Source: a virus. Taken from it: a stretch of 26,158 nt of DNA. The position numbers were made by a program, and so were the translations under genes. The notes under the pieces are model-generated. The model did not search any database and had not been told where the DNA came from. It saw only the letters and a list, made by a program, of their open reading frames with translations. Positions 13,449-20,976 of the stretch are shown in pieces. The stretch's first letter is position 1, and the number at the start of each line of letters is the position of its first letter. The DNA lies in the IMG/VR virus record IMGVR_UViG_3300050821_006121, positions 64,001 through 90,158 of that record; one strand, given 5' to 3'.

Positions 13449-14431
13449 GAGTGCTCCTAACAGGAGGCGCCGGCTTCATAGGTCACCACGTCGCCGAGCA
13501 TCTCTTAAGGCACACCGACGCTGAGGTGGTGTTCCTCGACCGCCTCGACACCTCGGGCAACCTCAACCGCATCTCCCAGTCCGATAACTGGGATCGGCAC
13601 CGATCTCGATGTCGATTTGTCTACCACGATCTGCGCGCCCCGATCAACGACATGCTCAAGAGGCAGCTCGGCAGGTTCGACGTCGTCCTGCACCTGGCCG
13701 CCTCGACCCACATAGACCGCTCGATCGCCGACCCGGTGCCGTTCGTCTACGACAACGTGGTCGGCACAGCGAACTTGCTGGAGTGGGCGCGGCAGGAAGA
13801 CGACATCGAGCAGTTCATCTACTTCTCGACCGACGAAGTCTTCGGTCCCGCGCCGCTGGGCACGCTGCACAAGGAGTCCGACCGCTTCGCCCCCGGCAAC
13901 CCCTACAGCGCGACCAAGGCGGGGGCCGAGCTCCTGGCCCTCTCATATCATAACACGTACAACCTTCCAGTGAAGGTTGTACATGTGATGAACGTCTTCG
14001 GCGAGCGCCAGCATTCGGAGAAGTTCGTGCCGCTGGTGATGTCAAAAGTGCTGCGAGGCGAGACGGTCAATATCCACGCAGGACCTGACCGCCTGACCCC
14101 TGGCTCCAGGTTCTACATCCATGCCCGCAACGTGGCCGCCGCGGTCCAGTTCGTGATGGAGAAGGGCACGGTCGGGGGGTCCTACAACGTGGTCGGCGAG
14201 CGTGAGGTCGACAACCTTCAGATGGCCCTGCTCATCTCGCACCACATGGGGATCGGCCTGGAGTACGAGATGATGGACGCCAACACAAACAGGCCGGGCC
14301 ACGACCTCAGGTATGCCCTTGACGGATCCAAGATGGCCGCCATGGGCTGGAGACTGCCGGTCACGTTCGAGGCGTCCTTGGAGAAGACCGTCAGGTGGAC
14401 GATGGCCCACCCGGAGTGGTTGGGGCACTGA
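13445..14431 (+). CDS. RmlB-like dTDP-glucose 4,6-dehydratase (extended SDR)
   Basis: 328 residues, the usual family length. GGAGFIG (7-13) binds NAD; STDEVFG (128-134) carries the Asp-Glu pair used for dehydration in RmlB; YSATK (Tyr154, Lys158) is catalytic; NRPGHDLRYALD near residue 275 is the nucleotide-sugar signature. Predicted to convert an NDP-glucose to the 4-keto-6-deoxy sugar, the branch point to rhamnose and other deoxysugars. It overlaps the GNAT gene by 4 nt. No RmlA (nucleotidyltransferase) is in the window, so the donor would come from the host or from elsewhere in the phage. Confidence 0.85.
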   Translation: MRVLLTGGAGFIGHHVAEHLLRHTDAEVVFLDRLDTSGNLNRISQSDNWDRHRSRCRFVYHDLRAPINDMLKRQLGRFDVVLHLAASTHIDRSIADPVPFVYDNVVGTANLLEWARQEDDIEQFIYFSTDEVFGPAPLGTLHKESDRFAPGNPYSATKAGAELLALSYHNTYNLPVKVVHVMNVFGERQHSEKFVPLVMSKVLRGETVNIHAGPDRLTPGSRFYIHARNVAAAVQFVMEKGTVGGSYNVVGEREVDNLQMALLISHHMGIGLEYEMMDANTNRPGHDLRYALDGSKMAAMGWRLPVTFEASLEKTVRWTMAHPEWLGH

Positions 14432-14450
14432 TCGGCGGTTAGTCGGCTAC

Positions 14451-14702
14451 TCAATAATTGAACGAGCGCACTTGGTTTAGCTGTTCGTTCCAATCCATGT
14501 CAAGTTTATATACCTCCATCAGCTTCGTCATGTTTGGCCCATTGTTTTTGTCGGCCTTTTCACGCAGGTTCTCCCCCGGCATTACGAACACGGGATAGTC
14601 GGACCAATCGAAAGTATCGCAGACCACGAGAACATGGGTTGCTCCTTTGTCCTTGCCGCGCTGCAACCATCCTCGGATGTCGTCCTGAGTAGTCCTGTCC
14701 AT
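14451..14702 (-). CDS. Conserved small phage protein (83 aa)
   Basis: Encoded on the opposite strand, converging on the RmlB-like gene. The start at 14702 has a GGGAGA ribosome site; an upstream in-frame ATG would add 39 unlikely residues. The product MDRTTQDDIRGWLQRGKDKG continues with ATHVLVVCDTFDWSDYPVFV and ends in a helical segment. I recall similar ATHVLVVCDTFDWEDYPV proteins in other phages, of unknown function. It is served by the promoter-like element at 14869-14897. Confidence 0.72.
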   Translation of the reverse strand: MDRTTQDDIRGWLQRGKDKGATHVLVVCDTFDWSDYPVFVMPGENLREKADKNNGPNMTKLMEVYKLDMDWNEQLNQVRSFNY

Positions 14703-14704
14703 AT

Positions 14705-14782
14705 TCAATCTCCCAACATTCGTCCTGTTAATGTCACATTGATCACCATCCCCAGAACCACAGCGCCCGCGAGCACGTGCAC
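14705..14782 (-). CDS. Possible membrane peptide upstream of the 83-aa gene
   Basis: On the minus strand a GTG at 14782 opens a 25-codon frame (VHVLAGAVVLGMVINVTLTG then RMLGD) whose TGA lies two bases before the next ATG. It has one hydrophobic stretch. The close coupling is suggestive, but the start is weak and the length is too short for certainty. A hairpin (GGCACA/TGTGCC, 14809-14828) lies between it and the promoter-like element. Confidence 0.3.
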   Translation of the reverse strand: MHVLAGAVVLGMVINVTLTGRMLGD

Positions 14783-14868
14783 TCCCGCGGGTACTGGTCC
14801 AGGTGGTAGGCACAATCAAGAATGTGCCCTATATACCATTTTCGTCCAAGAGCGTTATACATGGCCTT

Positions 14869-14897
14869 ATATTAGCCCGCCAGCCCAGCCCAGTAAA
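14869..14897 (-). promoter_or_regulatory. Minus-strand promoter-like element (TTTACT-N17-TAATAT)
   Basis: Read on the minus strand, TTTACT (14897-14892), 17-nt spacer, TAATAT (14874-14869), with GGGC before the -10. It points toward the minus-strand gene at 14451-14702, with a leader of about 160 nt. It lies only 20 nt from the divergent + strand gene at 14918. Confidence 0.6.
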
Positions 14898-14917
14898 CCC
14901 CGAAAATAGGAGCAGCC

Positions 14918-16321
14918 TTGACCACCAAGAAGACCGCGTCCGAGATGCTAGAATCGGCCATGGAGTACCACCTCCACGGTGACCCGACCACGGCCGTGGT
15001 CCAGCTGCAGGAAGCCATCTTCCTGAAGCCCGACTTCGCCGCCGCCTGGAACAACCGGGGGTGCGTGCTAAAGCAGCTCGGCAACAACTTCGACGCCGTG
15101 CTCAACTTCGACCGGGCCATAGCGGCCGACCCCAATGAGCCCAACTTCCACAACAACCGGGGCGCGGCCTTCGCCGACCTCGGGCAGTACGAGACGGCCG
15201 AGCAGTCGTACCGCGAGGCGATCAGGCTCAAGCCGACCCTGGCCGAGGCCCACCTCAACCTAGGCAACGGGCTCAAGGCCTCGGGCCGCATCGACGAGTC
15301 CCTCAAGGCCTACCGGGAGGCGGTCAGGCTCAAGCCCGACTACGCCGACGGCCACCTCAACCTGGCCTTCGCCCTCCTGGACGCGGGCCAGATGGAGGAG
15401 GGCTGGAAAGAGTTCGACTGGCGCTGGAAGTCCAGCCAACTCCCGCCACGCGGCCTGGGCATCCCCGAGTGGAACGGCGAGCCACTAGAAGGCAAGAGCC
15501 TTCTACTGTACGGCGAGCAGGGCATGGGCGACGCGCTCCAGTTCATGCGCTACGCCCCAATCATCAAGAAGAAGTACGGCGGCAGGGTCTACATCGAGGT
15601 CCGCCAGCCCATCGCTCGCATAGCCCGCACCATGGAGGGCATCGACGGCGTGGTCGTGTTCGGCGAGCAGGTCCCCCAAGTAGATTACGGCTGCCCCATG
15701 ATGACGGCGCCGAGAATACTGGGCACGACCCTGGAGAACGTGCCGGCCGACGTCCCCTACGTCCACGCCGACAAGAACCGACAGGCGCTCTTCGAGAAGG
15801 AGTACGCCAAGCTCCCGTTCCGTGGCTTCCGCGTGGGCGTCTGCTGGGGGGGCCACAACCGCACAGGCAACCCGGGGGCCAGCGCCATCGACCGCAGGCG
15901 GTCAACGACATTGGCATCTTTCGCACCCCTGGCCCAGGTGCCCGGGATAAGCTGGGTGTCGCTCCAGAAGGGCGAGCCCGAGGGCCAGGTCACCCGACCG
16001 CCCCCCGGCATGACCATCCTGCACTGCATGGACGACTGCGACGACTTCTACGACACGGCCGCGCTCATGAGCACCCTGGACCTGGTGATCAGCGTCGACA
16101 CCTCGGTCATCCACCTCTCGGGGGCCCTGGGCATCCCGACCTGGATGCTGGGCCGCTACGACGGGTGCTGGCGGTGGATGGGGGCAAGGATGGATTCCCC
16201 TTGGTATCCCTCCCTCACTCACTATCGTCAACCGAGCCCGGGCGACTGGGACTCGGTCATGCACACCGTGGCCAATGACCTGCGCAAGCTGGTCCAGTCG
16301 CGAAAGATCAGAGCAGCTTGA
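14918..16321 (+). CDS. TPR-containing glycosyltransferase (GT9/GT41-like)
   Basis: 467 residues from TTG 14918, preceded by ATAGGAG. The N-terminal third holds about four tetratricopeptide repeats (residues 8-160; units such as PNFHNNRGAAFADLGQYETA and LAEAHLNLGNGLKASGRIDE). The rest has LLLYGEQGMGDALQFMRYAP, a GVCWGGH segment, SFAPLAQVPGISWVSLQKGE, and LDLVISVDTSVIHLSGALG with GIPTWML, the sugar-nucleotide binding end typical of TPR-linked glycosyltransferases. TPR parts usually bind the protein acceptor. A virion protein acceptor is possible but not shown. It is the last gene of the sugar block. Confidence 0.85.
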   Translation: MTTKKTASEMLESAMEYHLHGDPTTAVVQLQEAIFLKPDFAAAWNNRGCVLKQLGNNFDAVLNFDRAIAADPNEPNFHNNRGAAFADLGQYETAEQSYREAIRLKPTLAEAHLNLGNGLKASGRIDESLKAYREAVRLKPDYADGHLNLAFALLDAGQMEEGWKEFDWRWKSSQLPPRGLGIPEWNGEPLEGKSLLLYGEQGMGDALQFMRYAPIIKKKYGGRVYIEVRQPIARIARTMEGIDGVVVFGEQVPQVDYGCPMMTAPRILGTTLENVPADVPYVHADKNRQALFEKEYAKLPFRGFRVGVCWGGHNRTGNPGASAIDRRRSTTLASFAPLAQVPGISWVSLQKGEPEGQVTRPPPGMTILHCMDDCDDFYDTAALMSTLDLVISVDTSVIHLSGALGIPTWMLGRYDGCWRWMGARMDSPWYPSLTHYRQPSPGDWDSVMHTVANDLRKLVQSRKIRAA

Positions 16322-16538
16322 GTAGTTCGGCGGGAAATTCGCCCGCCGCATTCAGGTGATTTGCTATTTCTTCTTTAGTCCCCTGGGCAGAGATAAAACC
16401 GTCGGCGTTATAGCTGATGAGACAATAAACATTGTCCTTATCTGAAATGCGATAGCCGATTAACCACTGCTCGTCTCGTCCTGGTTTCCCGACAATGCGG
16501 CCAGGACGTATGTCACCAGCATGCCACTCAACTTTCAT
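16308..16538 (-). CDS. Hypothetical minus-strand protein (76 aa)
   Basis: The ATG follows a strong AGGAG site; the 3' end overlaps the TPR-glycosyltransferase gene by 14 nt. The product starts MKVEWHAGDIRPGRIVGKPG and contains WLIGYRISDKDNVYCLISYN, a small beta-rich domain, then a helical C-terminus (EEIANHLNAAGEFPAELLKL). No family recognised. Composition is less GC-rich than neighbours. The promoter-like element at 16565-16593 points into it. Confidence 0.72.
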   Translation of the reverse strand: MKVEWHAGDIRPGRIVGKPGRDEQWLIGYRISDKDNVYCLISYNADGFISAQGTKEEIANHLNAAGEFPAELLKLL

Positions 16539-16564
16539 GGGTCGTCTCCTGATCGAACGATACG

Positions 16565-16593
16565 ACCATAACCCCGATTAGCCCACTAGTAAA
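16565..16593 (-). promoter_or_regulatory. Minus-strand promoter-like element (TTTACT-N17-TATGGT)
   Basis: On the minus strand, TTTACT (16593-16588), 17-nt spacer, TATGGT (16570-16565), with GGGG near the -10. It lies 27 nt from the start of the 76-aa gene and 18 nt from the divergent + strand virion gene at 16611. Confidence 0.55.
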
Positions 16594-16610
16594 CCCCAAA
16601 GGAACAAAAT

Positions 16611-17408
16611 ATGGAAGACCTCTCTCCCACCCCCTTCGCCTCCCCGTCCGACATCAACTGGAACGGCCACACCGGAACGGTCCAGTACGGCAAGTCCGAC
16701 GGCCAGGTGGTCATGTTCTACAACCGCTCGGTCCAGGACATGGTCAAGAGCCAGGAGCAGGGGCGCCCCTACTTCCGCGACGTGATCTACGTCAAGTACT
16801 TCACCCCGGGCGAGCAGCGGACCCAGATCAACGAGCGGCCGGCCAACCGCAACGACCAGATGCGCTGGGCGCTCCAGTGGAGCCAGTTCCAGCAGAACAA
16901 GGCCCAGACCGTCGAGGGCACGCCAATAGGCCTGCTCTACCCCGACCACCCGTCGATCGAGGCCCAGTGCCGCGCGGCGGGGGTGTTCACCGTGGAGCAG
17001 CTGGCCGAGCTCAGCGCGCACGCCATCGAGAGCGTGGGCATGGGAGCCCAGAAGTGGGTCAACGACGCCCAGAAGTACCTCGAAGTCGCCAACAAGGGCG
17101 TCAACGCCTCGACCATGCGCCGCGAGCTCGACCAGCGCGACTCCGAGCTGCGGGTCCAGGCTCAGCAGATCGATCTCCTCAAGAAGGAGGTCGCGCGACT
17201 CCAGACCGGCAAGCAGGCCGACGTCGTGGGCCGCGCCGAGATGCAGGCCATGATCGCGGCGGCCATGGGCCAGCCCCAGTTCCCCAAGACGCCCGACGGC
17301 CAGCCCATCTCCAAGGCCTTCGACGCCCAGACGGCCCAGATCAACGCCACCCACGTGACGAAAGAGGTGGCCGACAAGAAGACCCGTCGCAAGAAGGCGA
17401 CGGTCTAA
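16611..17408 (+). CDS. Virion-associated protein with coiled coil (265 aa)
   Basis: ATG after AAAGGAAC. The N-terminal 100 residues are compact (VVMFYNRSVQDMVKSQEQGR, YFRDVIYVKYFTPGEQRTQI) and end with RWALQWSQFQQNKAQTVEGT. A short helical domain (TVEQLAELSAHAIESVGMGA) resembles the hairpin that pairs with such segments, followed by a long heptad-rich helix (about 165-205) and a basic C-terminus. It opens the second virion block, before the adaptor. I recall similar proteins in podovirus structural blocks but cannot name a function; portal-adjacent or head role is inferred. Confidence 0.65.
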   Translation: MEDLSPTPFASPSDINWNGHTGTVQYGKSDGQVVMFYNRSVQDMVKSQEQGRPYFRDVIYVKYFTPGEQRTQINERPANRNDQMRWALQWSQFQQNKAQTVEGTPIGLLYPDHPSIEAQCRAAGVFTVEQLAELSAHAIESVGMGAQKWVNDAQKYLEVANKGVNASTMRRELDQRDSELRVQAQQIDLLKKEVARLQTGKQADVVGRAEMQAMIAAAMGQPQFPKTPDGQPISKAFDAQTAQINATHVTKEVADKKTRRKKATV

Positions 17409-17456
17409 AGCTCAAACACCAACCACGCCCCGACGGGGTGAAGAAGGAGATCTACT

Positions 17457-17846
17457 GTGACTGATTCAAGAGACCTCGTTGGCCTCGGAATGCCACCGAT
17501 ACTTGCCTCGGCGCTCGGTGGCGTCCCAACGACCATTGCGGGCACGGGCACGACCCAGGCGGCGGCTGCGCCAATTAATACGAGGAACGCTATCCTCAAC
17601 GCCCAGTCGTCCCAGACCGCGTTCTACCTTCCGACCGCGACGGCCACGACCATCGCCAGCCGGTCGCTGTTCTCGCCCTACTGGCTCAATTACGGCACCG
17701 TCTCGGCCGCGTCGCCCATCGTCTTCGTTGGCGTAGGCGGATACATGAACGGCGTGCTCAATGGCTCGGTCACCCTCGCGTCTGGTCAGGCCATGATCGC
17801 GTGGCAGGTGGCGTCGGGGCAGTACTACTCAGTCAAGACGGCGTAG
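17457..17846 (+). CDS. Small structural protein, head-fibre/decoration type (129 aa)
   Basis: GTG start after an AAGGAGA site. The product is low-charge and rich in A, T, S, G and V; a central TIASRSLFSPYWLNYGTVS and a repeated beta pattern (VFVGVGGYMNGVLNGSVTLA) end in WQVASGQYYSVKTA. The composition and length fit small decoration or fibre-like virion proteins and resemble those of the 5864 gene, though no alignment is evident. The leader contains CCCCGACGGGG, a small stem. Confidence 0.6.
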   Translation: MTDSRDLVGLGMPPILASALGGVPTTIAGTGTTQAAAAPINTRNAILNAQSSQTAFYLPTATATTIASRSLFSPYWLNYGTVSAASPIVFVGVGGYMNGVLNGSVTLASGQAMIAWQVASGQYYSVKTA

Positions 17847-17849
17847 TAG

Positions 17850-17866
17850 CCGCTCATCTTGAGCGG
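17850..17866 (+). terminator. Short hairpin between structural genes
   Basis: CCGCTCA-TCT-TGAGCGG, a seven-base stem with three-base loop, 4 nt after the stop of the preceding gene and followed by TTACTGTTGC. The T-run is poor, so it may be a weak terminator or an RNA-processing or stability stem. Confidence 0.45.
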
Positions 17867-17906
17867 TTACTGTTGCAAACAGCACTCTGACGGGAGGGCT
17901 TGATCT

Positions 17907-18869
17907 ATGTCTCTGACCCTCCTCCAGATGATCAACCAGGCCCAGGCCGAGCTCGGGTTGCCGCAGTCAGCTACGATTGTCGGCAACACCGACCCGACTA
18001 CGATACAGATGTACGCCCTGGCCAACCGGGTCCTGGACGAGCTTAGGCGCATGAACCGCTGGACGGTTCAGCAGTTCGAGTTCGATTTGGTGGTCCAGCC
18101 CCCGGTCGTCACCACGGGCACCATCCTGGCGGGGTCGCTCAACACGGTCATCGATATCCCATCCACGGCCGGCATCACGCCCAACAACTTCGCCATCTCG
18201 GCCAACGCCGTTCCGGCCGCGGCGCGGGTGATCGAGGTGCCCGACGCCAACACCGTGGTCATGAGCATGGAGGCAACCGGGGCTTCGGCCGGGCAGCCCA
18301 TATCCTTCGGCCAGGACACCTTTGCCATGCCCTCCGGCTTCGACTGGTTCAACAACAGGACCATGTGGGACCGGACCAACCGGTGGGAGCTGCTGGGGCC
18401 AGACTCGCCCCAGATGGACCAGTGGCACAGGTCTGGCATCGTGGCCATCGGGCCTCGTCGGCATTTTAGAAAATTAGGTCCGTATGCGGACCAGTTTCGA
18501 ATATGGCCGGCTCCTTTCGAGATCGCCAACCCGCTGCAGCTGGTGTTCGAGTACCTGAGCATCGACGCCGTGGCGGTCAACGGCAGCAACACGTCGTTCG
18601 CCCAATACTTCATGAACGACGACGACCAGCCCCTGCTGGACGACCAGGCCATCACCATGGGCATCAAGTGGATGTTCTGGGAGGTCAAGGGGTTCGGTAG
18701 CTACGTCACGCTGCAGAATCGGTGGGTCGACTACGTCGAGCAGTTGATAGCGCGTGATGGCGCGGCGCCCACGCTGGCGCTGGTTCGTAGAGCGCGAAGT
18801 ATCCTCATAAACTCTTACCAGGTACAGGACGGTTATTTCCCAGGTCCTCCTGGCACGAACAGCATGTGA
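17907..18869 (+). CDS. P22 gp4-like tail adaptor / head-tail connector
   Basis: 320 residues with GGGAGG upstream. The N-terminus SLTLLQMINQAQAELGLPQS is the helical start shared by gp4-like adaptors; then VGNTDPTTIQMYALANRVLD and DELRRMNRW lead into the beta-rich middle (YADQFRIWPAPFEIANPLQL, VFEYLSIDAV) and a helical end. These proteins bind below the portal and join it to the tail hub. The position before the hub gene (20977) agrees. P22 gp4 is about half this size; long versions are common in other podoviruses. Confidence 0.78.
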   Translation: MSLTLLQMINQAQAELGLPQSATIVGNTDPTTIQMYALANRVLDELRRMNRWTVQQFEFDLVVQPPVVTTGTILAGSLNTVIDIPSTAGITPNNFAISANAVPAAARVIEVPDANTVVMSMEATGASAGQPISFGQDTFAMPSGFDWFNNRTMWDRTNRWELLGPDSPQMDQWHRSGIVAIGPRRHFRKLGPYADQFRIWPAPFEIANPLQLVFEYLSIDAVAVNGSNTSFAQYFMNDDDQPLLDDQAITMGIKWMFWEVKGFGSYVTLQNRWVDYVEQLIARDGAAPTLALVRRARSILINSYQVQDGYFPGPPGTNSM

Positions 18870-18875
18870 TGATGC

Positions 18876-20795
18876 ATGCCTGACGTGGACCCGATCATCC
18901 AGGCTCTGCTGGGCAACCGCCAGTACCCGACCGACGACCCCATAGCGGGCATCCAGCAGCCGCTTCAGACGCCGAAGCTCGGCATGACGCCGCCCCCCGT
19001 CAACGCCTCGCCGCAGCCCAACCAAGTGATGTCCGGCGTGGGCGACCTGACCGGAGTCAACGACGCCGTAAAGGCCCTGCGCGGCCAGATGACGCCCGAG
19101 GAGCAGCAGGGCTTCGCCGCCACGGCCGCGTTCGGCCTGCTCCCCGGCGCGGGCGAGCTGAGGCCGGTCGCCAAGGCCGCCGAGGAGCTCGCGCCGCCCC
19201 TCTACAGCGCCGCGGCCAAGGCCATCCAGGACGCCAAGCTGACCAAGGGCACGCCAGAGCAGTGGCTCGGCTACCTGCGCAACCAGCCCGGGGTCAAGCA
19301 GGAGGAGCTGGGGTACATGGGGGCGCTCCCCGACAAGGGCCAGCTGAGCAAGGAGGATATGCAGTCGTGGGCAAACGCCAACCAGGTTCAGCTCAAGGAG
19401 GTCAACAAAGGGCAGACACTGGGGTCCGCGCCAGAGTTCGGCGAAGATCGTCTCCCTGGCGAGACTAAGTTCTCTCAGTACCAGCTCCCCGGCGGCCAAA
19501 ACTACCACGAGATGCTGATGACGTTGCCGGACAAGCGCACGCCAGAGTATCAGGAACTTTTGAACAAGAAGCCGGGTGATCTCACCTATGACGAGAATCT
19601 ACAGTTAGGTCGCGGCCTCCCGTCAAACCAGCAAAATTTTATCGGGTCTCACTGGGACGAACCCAACGTCATAGCCCACGCCCGCATGAACGACCGCATG
19701 ATTCCCGACGCCAACGGCGATCCGCAGAAGACGCTGTTCTTGGAGGAGTTGCAGTCGGACTGGCATCAGGCAGGACGGAAGCAAGGGTATCAAGACCAAG
19801 GCTTTCAGTCCAACATTCAAGATCAAATCAATCAAAGCAATGCACGGCGCGATGCACTTGAGACGCAAAGACAATCGGCGCATGACGATTACGTCGCCAA
19901 CGGGGGCGCAGACCGACTTTCTAAGGTGAGCGACTTAATCAGTCAAATCAAGGACGAGTCTCAAGTCGGCAATCAACTTCATGCACAGCTTGCGAACCCC
20001 AGAACCATGGGCGTAGTTCCAGACGCCCCCTTCAAGCAGACCTGGCCCGATCTCATGCTAAAGCGCATGGTGCGCCACGCCGCCGAGAACGGCTACGACC
20101 AGCTGGCCTGGACCCCGGGCGACGTCCAGGCGGACCGGTATGATCTGAGCAAGCAGGTCAATCGCATTCAATACACACCGCAGAGTAATGATCTGAATGT
20201 CTGGGCCAAGAACGATCCGCCCGACAGGCCGTCGATCTGGAAGAGTGCTACGCCACAGCAGCTCCCTGACATAATTGGGAAAGAGGCGGCCGAGAAGATT
20301 CTCGCGCAATCTCCGCAGAAGGATATGCTCGGAATAGACCGGCACAATCTTGAAGGGCTGGACCTAAAAGTCGGCGGCGAGGGCATGAGGGGCTTCTACG
20401 ACAAGATGCTGGTCGACAAGGCCAACGCCATCGGCAAGAAGTACGGGGCGAGAGTCCAGCCTAGCTCGATTGATACTGGCGACTACAAGGTCATGCAGGA
20501 TAGTTATAGTCCACCGTTCAGGTTAGAAAGCCGAAACTCTCCAGACATTATTTCTCGTCACAATACGGCAGATGACGCATGGGCAGAAGCAGAGCGTCTC
20601 GGGCAACAGAAAATTCACGTCCTACCCATCACCCCCGAGCTAAAGCGCGCCGCCCTGACCAAGGGCTTCCCGATGTTCGCGGCGGGTGGGTTGACCGCCG
20701 GCGGATTGGCCGCTGGCCAGGGGGCCAGCGACCCGAACGCCCAGATGCTCAACGCGCTGCGTGGCCAAGTATCTCAGCCCACACCGCAACAGTGA
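18876..20795 (+). CDS. Large virion protein with polyvalent-protein-type domains (639 aa)
   Basis: Start at ATG 18876, just after TGATGATGC; no clear ribosome site. A low-complexity N-terminus (1-60) and a helical part (65-125) lead to segments seen in phage polyvalent and ejected proteins: FIGSHWDEPNVIAHARMNDR, TLFLEELQSDWHQAGRKQGY, TWPDLMLKRMVRHAAENGYD, LAWTPGDVQADRYDLSKQV and GGEGMRGFYDKMLVDKANAI. The C-terminus has FAAGGLTAGGLAAGQGA, a short hydrophobic stretch. Such proteins are thought to enter the host with the DNA; the activity is unknown. Stretches at about 19430-20020, 20140-20350 and 20460-20630 are less GC-rich than the rest, suggesting a mosaic. Confidence 0.68.
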   Translation: MPDVDPIIQALLGNRQYPTDDPIAGIQQPLQTPKLGMTPPPVNASPQPNQVMSGVGDLTGVNDAVKALRGQMTPEEQQGFAATAAFGLLPGAGELRPVAKAAEELAPPLYSAAAKAIQDAKLTKGTPEQWLGYLRNQPGVKQEELGYMGALPDKGQLSKEDMQSWANANQVQLKEVNKGQTLGSAPEFGEDRLPGETKFSQYQLPGGQNYHEMLMTLPDKRTPEYQELLNKKPGDLTYDENLQLGRGLPSNQQNFIGSHWDEPNVIAHARMNDRMIPDANGDPQKTLFLEELQSDWHQAGRKQGYQDQGFQSNIQDQINQSNARRDALETQRQSAHDDYVANGGADRLSKVSDLISQIKDESQVGNQLHAQLANPRTMGVVPDAPFKQTWPDLMLKRMVRHAAENGYDQLAWTPGDVQADRYDLSKQVNRIQYTPQSNDLNVWAKNDPPDRPSIWKSATPQQLPDIIGKEAAEKILAQSPQKDMLGIDRHNLEGLDLKVGGEGMRGFYDKMLVDKANAIGKKYGARVQPSSIDTGDYKVMQDSYSPPFRLESRNSPDIISRHNTADDAWAEAERLGQQKIHVLPITPELKRAALTKGFPMFAAGGLTAGGLAAGQGASDPNAQMLNALRGQVSQPTPQQ

Positions 20796-20844
20796 ACAGG
20801 AACAGCGCGAGCGAGACCAGTTCTAGTGGACCAAGCATCTTCAT
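20749..20844 (-). CDS. Minus-strand membrane peptide (31 aa)
   Basis: The ATG at 20844 has an ideal AGGAGGT site 6 nt upstream. The product MKMLGPLELVSLALFLFTVA continues VWAEILGHAAR, a single membrane helix. Its 3' part lies antisense to the last codons of the large protein gene. Just upstream is the palindrome at 20861-20887. No TTTACT-type promoter is evident here. Function unknown. Confidence 0.55.
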   Translation of the reverse strand: MKMLGPLELVSLALFLFTVAVWAEILGHAAR

Positions 20845-20860
20845 AGTAGACCTCCTCGGT

Positions 20861-20887
20861 GCATGAATTTTCAATGACAATTCATGC
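20861..20887 (+). repeat. 27-nt palindromic element, copy 2 (between divergent genes)
   Basis: Arms GCATGAATT and AATTCATGC are perfect over nine bases around a nine-base loop. It differs from the copy in intron 4 (5236-5262) at 3 of 27 positions. It sits between the minus-strand peptide gene and the + strand hub gene, 10 nt from the AGGAGG site of the former, where it could act as an operator or an RNA hairpin. Confidence 0.7.
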
Positions 20888-20976
20888 TAACACGTCCGCG
20901 TTAACGGGAGGTTAAGACGAGAAAATCGCAGACGGTAGCAAAGGTCCCCTTCGCCGCCCCCGACGTCCAAACTCGC

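Noticed and set aside
14900-16610. AGTAAACCCC before the genes at 14918 and 16611 read as a shared + strand leader motif
   Set aside because: The same bases read on the minus strand form TTTACT-N17-TA elements aimed at minus-strand genes, which also explains copies at 2928, 6437 and 24187.
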